A stretch of 64,000 nucleotides of DNA from positions 29,186,734-29,250,733 of the forward strand of contig OU862934.1 of assembly GCA_917880885.1 (NCBI GenBank), read 5' to 3'. The notes under the pieces are model-generated. The model did no database searches. It was not told where the DNA came from and saw nothing but the letters and a program-made list of their open reading frames with translations. This DNA is from Limnephilus marmoratus. Taxonomy: Eukaryota > Arthropoda > Insecta > Trichoptera > Limnephilidae. The translations under genes were made by a program, and so were the position numbers. Of this stretch, positions 1-10,409 are shown one piece after another (within the stretch, counting starts at the first letter, position 1; the number at the start of each line of letters is the position of its first letter).

Positions 1-58
1 ATGGTAGGTACATGTGAAGGAATTATTTTACGGTTTGAACTTAAAATCATGTATCCTG

Positions 59-345
59 TTTTTTAAATGAAAATAATTTCCCTCAGGGCCTATCTCATCT
101 TTAGGGATGCTGTATGGAGGGTCCCCTTTAAGGAAGGAAAGATATGAAGTTCTGGGAAGGAAAAATGCATGAAGACGCATCAGCTGCCCAGACTTGGACA
201 AACATCACCCCATGAACCCGGGCACTCTTGCCAAGTCACCAAACGTATCGAACCACTTGGGGTGACTTATGGCAAAGGTGTTGGTTATACAATAAATGGT
301 TCCCGGGGCGGCGGTACCCATACACGCCTACCAAATAATTTGTTT
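59..345 (-). mobile_element. H-family non-autonomous retroposon, copy 1
   Basis: Dispersed repeat of about 290 bp. Read on the minus strand it has a 5' part containing the block GGTGACTTATGGCAAAGG next to a CCCGGG-rich segment, a purine/pyrimidine-biased middle, and a 3' end with CCTCCATACAGCATCCC, a CCCTGAGGG-type hairpin arm and a T-run (its poly(A) on this strand). Similar copies lie at 4620, 11408, 35495, 35840, 36113, 47000, 47690 and 50180. The last 90 bases match the 3' end of the LINE called G here, so H looks like a SINE-like passenger of that LINE. No tRNA, 7SL or 5S head is recognised. The family name is mine. Confidence 0.6.
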
Positions 346-360
346 TTTTAAATAGCTCAC

Positions 361-1010
361 TTTACATTTTTTTCAACTTTAATTACTGATAAGAAGAAAA
401 AAAACACACACTCACATATTTCATTAGGCTAATGTATTGTAAACGATATCGTCAACTCTCTTTTTTATCGTTTTATGAAAAAATAATAATTAGTAAAATA
501 TCATATAGTATTGCGGTCATCAATTCTGGTTTCATAAAGGTGAACATCTTAATTACTTTGTGGTAAACTTTTATATGTGAATATAAAGCATGGGGTTTTC
601 CCTTTCTAACACCGTTTATATCATATTTTTCACTGTGATAGTAAGGGAGACACATTTCTATGAGTCTTATATGAATCCAGCACAATGCTCTCAACACAAC
701 TGTTCCCAAAGAGACAGGCATAGAATTAATAAATATGAATAATGATAATCATTTGCACATGCATTTACAGATAAATTTACATATACATACAAACCACTGT
801 GCATGGAAAGGCATTGTTGCACTCCTGTTATCCTAAAATCCCTGCCCTCTGTACCTCGTTCTCCGCTAGTGCAGAATCAATCCCACAGTCCCCAATCGCT
901 ACAGAAGTACATCATATCTCTGTGTTCGCCGCCTGCTTGCCGTAGAAATACATCACACCGCGGAATTAAGACACATCCAAAAGTATTGTATTTCACAACA
1001 AAAAGGATTG
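361..1010. other. no gene recognised
   Basis: AT-rich sequence between an H retroposon and the first LINE. A minus-strand open frame of 82 codons (473-721) has no recognisable motif and AT-driven composition. I see no RNA gene or terminal repeat here. Confidence 0.5.
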
Positions 1011-1014
1011 TCAT

Positions 1015-2530
1015 AATTTTATTTATTTATTTAAAATTTACGGCACAAAGTGCCATTTACAAACATGTATATTATTATATTTAAACAGTCATAGTACAGT
1101 AAAGAAAGAATGATTTCAATGAGTGTAATAAAAAGTCATAATTTATTGATTCTAAAGGGATTCCAAGTCGAAAATTAATACACCTCAAAAACTTGCGTTG
1201 AACTTTTTCAATGACATTAATGTGATTATTAAAGACAGGTGACCAAATTGTAGAGTTATATTCTAGAATGCTTCTAATGAGGGATGTGAACAGAATTTTT
1301 AATGTGTGACTATTTTTAAAATCTTTGGAAATCCTTAAAATAAAACCTAACATTTTCATAGCCCCGTTGGCTATAGAAGTTACATGAGATACAAAGCAAA
1401 GTTTCTGGTCAAAAATGATGCCTAGGTCAAGTATTTCGACTACAGAGATTAAGTCTACATTACAGAGTGTATAATTATATATTATTGGGCGTTTAATTTT
1501 GTAGAACCTCATAACTTGGCATTTGTTAATGTTTAGCTAAAGTTTATTACCTGAACACCATTTGAAAAAACTATTGAGATTCTCTTGCAAGATTATACAA
1601 TCGTGCACATCATTAATGACTTTATACAGTTTCATATCGTCGGCAAAGAGTAAAACTTCGACATCATGGAAAATGCTAGTAACGTCATTGATGAATAGGA
1701 TAAATAATAAAGGTCCCAGGTGAGAACCTTGCGGCACACCGCTGGTAGCAATAAATTCGTAGGATAAACAGTCATTGATCTTTACAAAGAGTAACCTATC
1801 AGATAAGTAGCTGATCAGCCAAGCCAAAAAATTACCACTTATCCCTAATTTTTTTAGTTTATTTATTAATATTTTGTGGCAGACCTTATCGAAAGCCTTG
1901 GAAAAATCAGTATAGATGGAGTCTACCTGTAGCCTGTTAGTCAATGCTGTGTTTATATAGTTTTCATATACTGTAAGGTTTGTGAGAGTAGATCTAGAAG
2001 AGACAAACCCATATTGGCAATTGGTAGTTACATGTTTAATATTAGAGGATATTTTGCTAAGAATGATTTTTTCAAAGAGCTTAGGAATACTAGACAGAAT
2101 ACAAATAGGTCTGTAATTGCAAACATCGTTATTTGAGCCCTTCTTGAACACGGGGGTGAGATAGTAGGATTTCCAGCTATTGGGGAATTGGCCTGTTTTA
2201 AGAGATTTGTAAGATTTTGTACAATGGATAAGAAAGAGAATTTATACAATTTTTTAAGAATATTGATGGGACAATATCAGGACCAGAACTTGTTTTTGGT
2301 TCCGAGAGTTTAATTGCGGCAATAATATCGTTACGTTCAATTACTAGTTCAGATAATTGCAAGTTAATATAGTTAATATATTTTGACTAGAAACTCTTAT
2401 AATTTGGAACTAGTGTGTAGAACGATGTCGCTAGTATCATTTTTAGATTTACGACACTTTTCTACGGGATGAGCGATATATCTAGTCTGTCTCCAAATGA
2501 AGATGAAATGTTTCGTATATTATAGAATCT
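1015..2530 (-). pseudogene. CR1/Jockey-type LINE, 3' half with RT remnant (LINE 1)
   Basis: Degraded reverse-transcriptase region of a non-LTR retrotransposon on the minus strand. From 5' to 3' I can read SGPDIVPS near 2290, the motif YRPICILSS, QYGFVSSRST, motif A as DFSKAFDKV, motif B as SGVPQGSHLGP and the catalytic box LLFADDMKLY near 1640, followed by the RT thumb/C-terminal region (1081-1512) with LGIIFDQKL and LEYNSTIWSP. Reading-frame breaks occur near 2225 and near 1515-1535, so the protein is not intact. The 3' tail is an ATTT array at 1015-1035 (AAAT on the element strand). The endonuclease half is missing, as in a 5'-truncated copy. Clade assignment (CR1/Jockey group) is by motif style only. 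Confidence 0.85.
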
Positions 2531-2534
2531 AGTT

Positions 2535-3345
2535 ATATTATTTATTTTATTTATTTATTTATTTACTTAAACGCCCGTAGGGCTTTTACATAGAATGCAG
2601 TACATTTTTTTTATTACAGTAAAAAGAATGGGTTTACAAAATACAAGTAACATAATATATGTTAAAAACAAAATATAGGTTACATAAAATATAAGCGTTA
2701 AAAAAAATAAAAAAATTTAGGTTACATAAAATACAAGCGTTAACAAAATACAGGTAACATAAAATATAAGAAACAATATATAGTCTATAAAATATAGGAG
2801 TTGACACAAAGTAGGTAAGGGAACGTACCCATACTACGTGACCAACTTTTTGCAATTTTTAACCCCCCCCCCCCCCCGGTGACCAAAAACCCGCCGCCGC
2901 TCATTTGTACCAAGCGTGACATTTTGAAGACCTCCCCTAAACGTGTTACGTAGTATGGGTACGTTCCCTAATGTTTAAAATTGTTGTTCACATTAGTTTA
3001 TGGGATAGGTAGAAATAAATAGTTGGCACATATGACGTTTGAAGTTTGCAAAGTTCAAATTTTTGTCAAATATATCCAGATTGTTTAAGTATTTGTTATC
3101 AAGACTATGCAAACGTTGTATTGGAGAATGTAAATCATAGTTCGAATGAGATGTACGTATATAAAATGTCAATGTTTGTCTAGTTGTTCGTGTAGGTACA
3201 TGTAGATTTATTAATTGCAAGAGTTCACAACTGTCGAATTTAGAGTTTAATAATTTTAATAAAAAGGTTAGGTCGTTTATTTTTCGTCTGTTTTCTAATG
3301 TTGGAATATTTAAAGAATTCATTAACGACGGGTAATTTATGTGCT
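2535..3345 (-). pseudogene. CR1/Jockey-type LINE, C-terminal tail and 3' UTR (LINE 2)
   Basis: Minus-strand LINE fragment. The open stretch 2993-3322 encodes the C-terminal helical tail typical of this family: a leucine-rich start, then LTFLLKLLNSKFDS, the conserved HVPTRTTRQ and a final FDKNLNFANFKRH segment. The same module is in LINE copies at 48194-48511 and 50840-51040. The 3' UTR runs down to an ATTT array at 2537-2565 beside the short motif AACGCCCGTAGGGC. A 152-bp inverted-repeat element (2818-2969) interrupts the UTR. Strongly 5' truncated; no RT core remains. Confidence 0.8.
2818..2969. mobile_element. MITE-like element with 22-bp terminal inverted repeats
   Basis: The ends are exact inverted repeats of 22 bases beginning AGGGAACGTACCCAT and reading into ACTACGT. 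The interior is GC-skewed, holding a run of C at about 2862-2877 and CCGCCGCCGC. It sits in the 3' UTR of LINE 2, so it arrived later. A target duplication is not clear (TA on the left against AA on the right). No coding capacity. Superfamily not assigned. Confidence 0.65.
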
Positions 3346-3394
3346 ATAAAGGGATGTTAAGTTTAAAGTTTACAAAACGAAGAAATTTTCTTTG

Positions 3395-4310
3395 AATTTA
3401 TTTATTTATTACATTTTAACATTTTTACATAATATATTTTGCAATTTTATTATGTTGGGTGTAAGGTAGGTTTGTGAAGGTGAAACTGTGGATAGGTATT
3501 GTTGTATGTTTCGTGAACACCTTACTAGGAGAACCTGTGCTGAGGTGTTTACGTGTTTATTTATGATTATGTGTGACAAGTATTTATGTGTTGTAATAGA
3601 AAGTTAATAAGTTAATAAGTTCAATAGTTTGAATATGAATTTTGTAGAATGGCGACCAGACTATGGAGTATCCAGAATATTCCATTAGGCTTCTAACAAG
3701 GGATGTGTACAGTAGTTTAATGATTTGTAACGATTCAAAGATTTTAATTATTCTTAATACAAATCCTAATGTTTTCGTACCCTTATTTGCAGTTTGTTGA
3801 ATGTGAACCATGAAGTCTAGTTTCTCATCCATTATTATGCCAAGATCGCGCATTTCCGATACTCTTTCTAAATTTATTTTATTTATTGAATAGTCGAAAA
3901 ACAGTGACGTTTTTTTCTGGAAAAGGTCAAAGTTTTGCATTTTTCTACATTTAAATATAGATTGTTTTGTGAGCACCAAATTTTTAACATGTCTATATTG
4001 GATTGAAGAATTTCACAGTGATTAAGGATAGTTATCTCTTTATATAATTTAATGTCATCAGCGAAAAGCAATACTTTGACGTCTTTAAAGCAGTTGACTA
4101 TGTCGTTTATAAAAACAAGAAATAAAATTGGGCCAAGATGACTACCTTGCGGTACGCTACATGTGGCGGAAAATGGTTTGGATATAAAAGATTTTATTTT
4201 TACAAATAAAGTTCTACCTGATATGTAACTATTTAGCCAGCTCAACATATTTGCTCTGATTCCCAGAGCATGAAGTTTTCGGATCAGTATTTTATCTAGT
4301 CTACTACTAC
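3395..4310 (-). pseudogene. CR1/Jockey-type LINE, RT motif B to 3' UTR (LINE 3)
   Basis: Third consecutive minus-strand LINE. Open frame 3883-4248 holds RT motif B (SVPQGSHLGPILF) and motif C (LLFADDIKLYKE). A frameshift near 3900-3980 leads to 3584-3979, which carries the thumb (LGIIMDEKLDF, TSLVRSLMEYS, IVWSPF). Upstream sequence near 4260-4300 still reads LDKILIRKLHALGI in the motif-B frame. The 3' UTR contains a hairpin at 3516-3549 and an ATTT tail near 3398-3410. The C-terminal tail module seen in LINE 2 is lacking, so there is also an internal 3' deletion. Confidence 0.85.
3516..3549 (-). other. LINE 3' UTR stem-loop
   Basis: On the element strand the stem AACACCT pairs with AGGTGTT around a loop containing CACAGGTTCTCCTAG. 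The same loop with a differently sequenced stem occurs in LINE 3' UTRs at 8510-8543, 57282-57313 and 59303-59333. Confidence 0.6.
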
Positions 4311-4329
4311 TATCCTACTGTATCGTATA

Positions 4330-4530
4330 TTATAATTATGTGAATGTAATCTGTGAATGTTAACTTTACTTAATACTACATATATGAATAATCATGTACC
4401 CACATATCCAATATAAATGAAACTTGTCTATTTGACTGTCCTAGAACAGGAGACCTTCCTGCTTGGACAGTCAAAGCTTCTTTATACTGTTAATGTATTA
4501 TTTATAACAAATTAAAATAAATAAATTACA
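4330..4530 (+). mobile_element. LINE 3' end with 11-bp stem hairpin and AATA tail
   Basis: A plus-strand LINE 3' UTR fragment. It contains a perfect 11-bp stem (TTTGACTGTCC at 4431-4441 with GGACAGTCAAA at 4465-4475), then about 50 bases and an AAATAAATAAATT tail near 4514-4527. No coding portion is retained. It abuts the 5' side of minus-strand LINE 3, so the two elements are head-to-head. Confidence 0.55.
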
Positions 4531-4619
4531 TGTAAACGTAATATTATAACCCTTTTGTCAATTATCAAGTATGTTTTGTATTTTGCACAATCGAATATCT
4601 CTTTGCAGTTCCTTTTAAT

Positions 4620-5565
4620 ACGTTAGCTCCCAAAAACTTCCCTCAAAGCCTTTGACATCTTTAGGAATGCTGTGTGGGGGTCTTTTTAAGGAAAGGAATG
4701 AGAGTTAGTTCTAGGAAGGAAAAAAGTATGAGGTGGGAAGAAATCTGGGGGCAATGTGTACAGGAGTGACGCACTTGTGAATCCCACTGCCGTGCAAGGT
4801 GATGGGTCGATAGAGTCCAGCTGGAGAGGTCAAAAGGTCTCCCTCAACCATTCTCTCCAAATTCGGCATTCCACGCAGTAGAGAGGCGTCTACTAATATC
4901 TTCAGGAATTCCAAAAACTGAAAAAATCGAACTATGAGAACCAAAGTGTTGACGTATATCTACAGCTCAAACTGTTGACTAATATCTATGAGAACCAAAG
5001 TGTTGACGAATATCTACAGCTCAGACTTCTGACTAATATCTATGAAAGCCAAAGTGTTGACGAATATCTACAGCACTGGAAGAGGTTGGATTTGCAATTA
5101 TGTATAGCATATTGGAATAACGTATGTAAAATTGCGTATGCAGTTTAAAAAACTTAATTTATGTAAGTATGTATGTAAAAATCCCTAATATCGGACTATT
5201 GGACACATTTCAGTCCAACCTAAGCTCTGTAGATATTAGTTCAACCTACGCTATGTAGATATTAGTCAACACTGGGACCGTCATAGATATTCGTCCGACC
5301 TTAGCACTGTAGATATTAATCAACACTCTGAAGTTCGTAGATATTAGTTCAACATATGAGCTGTAGATATTCGTCCGACATACAGGCTGTAGATATTAGT
5401 ATCTGGAGTCCGCAGTAGGTGGCAAATGCATTCCCTGTCAAGATATAGACAAAAGATCTCACCCTGCTAAGTCATCAAACGTAGCGAACCATTTGGGATG
5501 ACCTAATGGAGAGATGTTGGCTATCCAATTATTCGGGAAGCATACCCGCCTACAAAATTGAAAAT
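4620..5565 (-). mobile_element. H-family retroposon copy 2, expanded by a minisatellite
   Basis: The H 3' tail (CCCTC...GGGATGCTGTGTGG type) and middle run 4620-4890, including the block CCCACTGCCGTGCAAGG. The H 5' part (GTCATCAAACGTAGCGAACC, then GGGATGACCTAATGG) resumes at 5450-5565. Between them lie two oppositely oriented arrays of a unit of about 27 bp. Both halves match other H copies in the same orientation, so this is one element enlarged internally. Confidence 0.6.
4930..5406. repeat. inverted pair of ~27-bp minisatellite arrays
   Basis: Left array (4930-5085): about three copies of a 54-bp dimer, each containing CTATGAGAACCAAAGTG and GAATATCTACAGCTC, with exact 54-bp spacing between 4932, 4986 and 5040. 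Right array (5225-5406): about seven units of 25-30 bp centred on TGTAGATATTAGT, the reverse complement of the left-array core. A 140-bp non-repetitive segment separates them, so the arrays could form a large imperfect hairpin. Confidence 0.75.
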
Positions 5566-5569
5566 CGTT

Positions 5570-6345
5570 ACCATTACAAGCGCATCATCTTGGAATTGAA
5601 GGGAAGTTCGAAAATTCAGTTAAACTGAATCTTTCGCGTTAAATTCGATTCTCGCGATATCCATTATCTCTAATGCGTTTAATTCTGAAACGTGGCAGAT
5701 ATAAACAGTATAAACAGTAAGGGTGAAAGGTGCTGAGATAAATCCCCCCTTACCCCGGTACCGGGTGAGGGTGGAGAAACTAACCCTTCTGAAGACCCTC
5801 TACTACTGATTGACTGGAAATGTATTCACCCTTTTATTGCGTCCGGAATTGTTTCGGGCTATCAATGCTTTTCGGGCCACCGGGTTCTGCTATAATCTCA
5901 CTGAAGAGACAATCAGATAATAGTGCGTTGGGGACGTGTCTGTGAGCCCTAAAAAATATCATTTTTTAACTCAATTTCGTTGAAATTGATAAGACAAAGT
6001 TTAAGGTTACATGAAAGGAACTTGTGAATTTCATTGGCAATCCGCACACAGGCAACTTGTTAAAGACCAGTTGTCAGAGGCGACGCGGTGACTGGCATTG
6101 CTGGTCGCAACGGCCGTCGCGTTTCAGTTGCCTTGTTGACAGAATGCCATGGTAGCGGCTCGCAATCTCTAAAATTTTCGAATAATTTGTGATATGTCAG
6201 ATCAGAAAAATATCAATTTTGTTCAGGAGGTTGATAAATTGAGTTATGTCGTGAAATGAGTTGCCAACCATTTTTTGGTTCCTCCATGAGTGAAGGCCCT
6301 TAGTATCAAAATTCTTTCTAACTTACTACCTCAAGGCCGTCACAC
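5570..6345. other. no gene recognised
   Basis: Unassigned sequence. A locally GC-richer stretch with CCCCGGTACCGGG (palindromic, about 5754-5766) lies at 5700-5900 and another with CAACGGCCGTCGCG at 6060-6150. No long open frame, terminal repeat or RNA gene is visible. Confidence 0.4.
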
Positions 6346-6349
6346 AAAT

Positions 6350-6785
6350 TTTGTTACATTTTCTAGATTACACGGAAGATTCTGAGGAAAGTATTTTTGA
6401 TCTCCGGACCTGCGTAATCTTTTGGGATGTTGTGTGGAGTTTTTTTTGTACCTTGTAGTGTGGAGATATAGGTACCGAAAAATAGTTCCACAACCAAGAT
6501 GTTGAACTGAAGAAGGAATCGTAGAAACGATCCGGTCTCATGTAACAAATAACGTCAACCTTGTACAAATGTTGGGCGCGCATTTGGCACGTTTCCCGAC
6601 CATGCATCGGTGCTGGAAAGATCAACTATGCTAGTTTCCTTGAGCATATTTCAATGAAACACCAATAGAAAAGGACAACTTTCCACCTGACACCTGTACT
6701 CTAAAGGTTGTAATGATATTTGACGACTTTATAAAGATATCCCAAGCACGGTTACATCGTTGAAAGCCGAACTGATATTGACAGG
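6350..6785 (-). pseudogene. LINE G (Jockey/CR1-like) C-terminal fragment, copy 1
   Basis: Minus-strand, strongly decayed copy of LINE G. It keeps pieces of the RT C-terminal tail (APMHGRETCQMRAQHLYKVD, then CYMRPDRFYDS) and the 3' region with CTCCACACAACATCCC. The hairpin near the 3' end is degenerate. Several frameshifts separate the blocks. Better copies are at 13130, 51940 and 53795. Confidence 0.65.
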
Positions 6786-6959
6786 GAATAAATAAGATAT
6801 CGATATAAGCTGGCAATACTGGTACATCTGTCTATGGATTTACATTCATGAACGCCAAACCATACGAAAAAATAAAAACTCTCATAAATTGACGATTTTG
6901 AATTGAAATACCTACTAACTTTAATATAAATTGGCACTTTAAATATACTTTTTGGCTTT

Positions 6960-7185
6960 ATACGGGAATTAATTAGTTAATGAGGTCTTTAGTCATATTT
7001 GAACCACTTTCGTTTCTCCAATATCGAACGGAATAAATTGATCGCGTCTTAGATGAATTGATTGAGTCTATGGATAGCATATACGATTTCTTTCAATTCT
7101 AAGAGCTTTGTTATTTCAACTCATTCATTAATAAGTCAGTAATTTTTGCATAATAAACGATTTTATTCAAAAGTTGTGCATATTG
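6960..7185 (+). repeat. dispersed repeat J, copy 1
   Basis: About 220 bp similar to 39400-39590, with shared blocks TTTAGTCAT, TTTCGTTTCTC, ATCGAACGGAATAAATT and CTAAGAGCTT. In the second copy it directly follows an A-family repeat, so J may be an extension of A. No coding potential. Confidence 0.45.
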
Positions 7186-7344
7186 ACAGCTTATTTGACA
7201 CTCAGGAGACAGCTCTAAAATTGGCGGCTTTTGTCAACCAACTGTCGAAATCATAAAATTTTATTTTATTTATTCATTTTAGGGAAATCGACTGTTTAAA
7301 ATTTTCAGTTAGCCAAAATAAAACCAGATACGTTTTTAGATTTT

Positions 7345-7560
7345 CATGGCCAAAGCATTTTCGTTATTTGTTTTTGGGGTGTTATGCCGTATTGTGCCAC
7401 CTTCTTTAGTCAACGTTTCGGACAGCGTTACAGGGCAAAGGATGGACATGGACACGGCATCTGCTCTGATGATGGACACTGTAACGCTGTCCGAAACATT
7501 GGCTAAAGAAGGAGGTAGCGCAATACGGCATAACACCCCAAAAACAAATAACGAAAAAAA
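7345..7560. repeat. head-to-head Penelope-like tail segments with hammerhead-like core
   Basis: Two inverted arms of about 85 bp. The right arm holds CTGATGA at 7466, then a GGACA/TGTCC stem, then GAAAC; it continues to GGAGGTAGCGCAATACGGC and an A-rich end. The left arm (7350-7435) is its reverse complement but lacks CTGATGA. The same segment occurs singly at 14755, 38685 and 53130. The CTGANGA-stem-GAAA layout resembles hammerhead ribozymes known from Penelope-like retroelements; a similar core lies directly 3' of a GIY-YIG reading frame at 48758. Confidence 0.55.
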
Positions 7561-7569
7561 AAAAAATTA

Positions 7570-8155
7570 CGGATTTCCACCTTTTGACTTTACCTCTAAT
7601 AAGACAGCATCATCAGGAATAAGAAATAATTAAATTTAAAAGAAAGGAATATGTTGATCGTGCTCGCAAATTGTCATAGGGTTTTATCAATCGACCGTGC
7701 TAGACTTCCATGTCACTTAGAGCAACACCAAGTATATCAATGGAAGGCATGTTGGAAAGATTTCTATCGGCCACACTTCTAGGGATTCTTTGTTCAGTGT
7801 GGGGCAGTATAGTCTAGTTCTAGTACAATGGACCTACCTTTGTAGTAGAGTCCGGATGAGAGGTTTTATGACCCTCGACATAAAGGAGATAGTTTCATTT
7901 GATATTTTTGAAATGTAATCTAAGAATTTAGTGTCTTTGAAATAGTTTTTTTTATTGTTACGATATCTTATTTATTTTGGTTGAAAATAAAATACTTTAG
8001 CTTATACTCGAATCAAGAACCTCAAGGGAGCTATTTGTTTGATCAAATGACCCTAAGAATCTTTAATGTCATACTAAAGTGTTGTCAAAAATACTATTTT
8101 CGATTTTTAATAAGAAAAACCCTCTTTTATAACTTTTGAAGGTTATTCCCATCAA
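7570..8155. other. no gene recognised
   Basis: AT-rich sequence with no convincing open frame. The block TTGATCGTGCTCGCAAATTG near 7655 recurs in part near 32030, suggesting an uncharacterised dispersed repeat. Confidence 0.35.
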
Positions 8156-8159
8156 TGTA

Positions 8160-8470
8160 ATATATCATTTGAAGAAGAAAATAACAATAATAATCTAAAC
8201 GAAAATAGGAGAGGACAAGACAAAAATGTAAAAAGACAATGGTCGCAACTGGGACTCGAACCCAGACCTCTCGTCTAACCGGGACGTGCGCGTTGACCAA
8301 TTTCGCTATTGCCACCTTCTTTCATTGCCACCAATTTCTCTATTGCCATCACAATTATGACGGTTTAACAGAAGGCGGTCTGGGTTCGAGTCCCAGTTGC
8401 GACCATTGTCTTTTCTGTTTTTCTGTATTTTGTTCTCTTTCATATTTTCGTTTAGATTATTATTATTCAT
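8160..8470. mobile_element. inverted pair of tRNA-derived SINEs
   Basis: A minus-strand SINE (about 8160-8316) and a partial plus-strand SINE (about 8375-8470) face each other. Both contain TGGGTTCGAGTCCCAG, a perfect T-arm with Pol III B box, then TTGCGACC, ATTGTCTTTT and a body ending TTTTCGTTTAGATTATTATT. The minus copy has a full 76-nt tRNA-like head; the plus copy has only the 3' half of the head. Confidence 0.7.
8241..8316 (-). ncRNA. tRNA-like SINE head
   Basis: 76-nt tRNA-shaped sequence on the minus strand. The acceptor arms GGTGGCA and TTGCGACC pair with one mismatch, the T-arm CTGGG/CCCAG is perfect around TTCGAGT, and an A-box-like TAGCGAAATTGG is present. The anticodon stem is poor and the sequence continues into a SINE body, so I read it as a retroposon promoter head and not as a working tRNA gene. 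Confidence 0.55.
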
Positions 8471-8479
8471 CTTTATTAG

Positions 8480-8950
8480 TTTTTGAGTTACAATTTGTTT
8501 TATTCTATGCCTGTCTCACTAGGAGAACCTGTGTTGAGAGCAGGCGCTTAACGTGAGTAGTTTATAATAATAACACAGACAAAGTACAAATAATAACACA
8601 ATATTACAAGTAACAGTTAATCATCAACGTAACATTGAAATAATAAATACTTATAAGTTAATTTTGATAAAATCTTTGATGTTGGATCTATTTTGGCTGG
8701 TAATCCAGGACTTGGTGTCAAATTTATATTTAAGATACATTGTGTTTTGTCTAATTGCCAGTGGAAATGTATTATATAGTTTTGTTGCAAAGTATCTAAA
8801 ATTTCTTTGGCCAAAGGTTGTTTTAGCAAAAGGGATAAGTAGGAGATTATGCCCTTTGGTTCTAGTATCTCGAGCAGTTTGGACATTTTCAAAGGTAGTT
8901 CTGTGTTTGAAGAGGTATGTTAATATGTTTTTGGCATAAATGTTATGTTC
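8480..8950 (-). pseudogene. CR1/Jockey-type LINE C-terminus and 3' UTR
   Basis: Minus-strand LINE tail. In one frame, 8880 down to 8650, I read TARDTRTKGHNLLLIPFAK followed by FGQRNFRYFATKLYNTFP, the C-terminal signature of this LINE group. The same signature occurs at 37960-38220 and 59050-59280 on the plus strand. The 3' UTR carries a stem-loop at 8510-8543 (CTGTCTCACTAGGAGAACC and partner). No RT core. Confidence 0.7.
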
Positions 8951-9051
8951 AATAATATTGATCTAAATTCTAACATCGAAATTTTCTCCGATTCACTGCC
9001 TAAATTTAAAAAGAGCATCATGTCAATAATATAAATTGTTCAATTCACATT

Positions 9052-9067
9052 CATACATACATACATA

Positions 9068-9130
<63 letters not shown>

Positions 9131-9142
9131 GCACACACACCT
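9052..9142. repeat. CA/CT dinucleotide microsatellite
   Basis: Two long CA runs separated by CCCTCTCTCTC, preceded by CATA repeats. The downstream sequence to about 9320 ends in AAATAAATAAA and is probably another plus-strand LINE 3' end. Confidence 0.9.
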
Positions 9143-9329
9143 ACCCACTACGCACATCACCCGGTAATAACTTAATATACACTAAATAAGACACTACAAA
9201 GAAACACATCATAGGTACCCACCATGAAATATCCTTAATAATTGTAAATTGTTTTTAACACTAACTAATGTAATGCTTGTTTCTGTTTATAAGTAAATAA
9301 ATAAAATTAAATTAAATTACAACACAGAA

Positions 9330-10020
9330 CAATTTCTTCCTTTGAAATGTATTGCAAGTTACAACGCATATCGGGTACTCTGAATTTTATTACAAATTCA
9401 ATATCTCTATTTTTTTCTTACTGCCATGGCCAGGTCATTTGTTCAAAAGATTTTCTTTCCAAGCAATAAATTCAGTAATAACATGACTCTAAATTCATCT
9501 ACAAAACAGAAAATTATCTTTGCAAAAAGTGTACAAGTTAAGACATTGTGAATTGTCTCGCGCGGAACTTAACAGTCCCAAAATCCGATAATCCGGACTA
9601 AATCCTGAAGAACGTGCGTATCTGGAGGTAGTTCTTTCCTGAATAATAAAGTAGTGTTATTTCTGGAGATTTCAGAACTTCCATCTTCGTCGGAAGTTCT
9701 TTGAAAGAAGATAAAAAAGTGAAAAGAGGTGCCGTAAAATGGGCGAATTTCGAATCGAGGGGAGACTGTGATAATCGCGGATATCTGCATAATTTTTACT
9801 ACCACTCAGAAATTGAAATGAGGACATACAGTGATGCTTTAAAAATAAATGTCAATTTAGTTGGTTTTTAGTTATCTATTTATTTAAGGGGGAAACACGT
9901 TAAGAACTAGGTTTTTTTATAATGATTTTCACGATTTTTTTGGCATCGAAGAAATGTATATTATTTATTTAAACTTTGAGGTCATATTAACATCTATTTA
10001 AGGGTCCGCTACCTGAATTA
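9330..10020. other. no gene recognised
   Basis: AT-rich. A small inverted repeat (AGAACTTCC/GGAAGTTCT, about 9673-9699) is the only local structure I noted. No open frame with recognisable content. Confidence 0.4.
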
Positions 10021-10029
10021 CTATCGATT

Positions 10030-10400
10030 TCTTACATATCTCCCTTAAACCCGTTAAGTTTTAAAGCTCTTAAAAAAATAAATGTTATTTTTGAAGATAA
10101 TATCTAGACATTGCCCGCGCCGAAACGCAAATTATATAAAATTCCCTCGACAGAAGAAAATCGCAAAGTATGCTCCAAAAATTATTATAAACAAGTTTGT
10201 TTTAGTTATTTTACAAGTTATATGCATGAAAAAAATCACAGTGTTTCTATAAATGATGTTTAAGGTGTGCCCGCGAGTTTTTTGCTCTATTTTAAACGAG
10301 TCATGTTTTATTAAACATTTTCGCAATTTTCTCATCAATTTTGTCGATGTAAGTGTTAGCGCTCTCATCTAACATTCGTAATTTCGTATCTTTCCATCTT
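10030..10400 (+). repeat. dispersed repeat E, copy 1
   Basis: Shares ordered blocks with 42735-42930 and 43225-43580: CGCCGAAAC, AAAATCGCAAAGTATGCT, TTTTGCTCTATTTTAAACGA and GTGTTTTATTAAACA. No coding capacity. Ends are not defined, so class is unknown. Confidence 0.55.
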
Positions 10401-10409
10401 CTTCTTTCG

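Noticed and set aside
473..721. 82-codon minus-strand frame
   Set aside because: No motif, AT-driven residues, no splice or promoter context.
2634..2855. 73-codon Tyr/Phe-rich minus-strand frame
   Set aside because: Arises from short repeats ACATAAAATA in a LINE 3' UTR.
7346..7633. 95-codon plus-strand frame and its opposite
   Set aside because: Both run through an inverted repeat and mirror each other.
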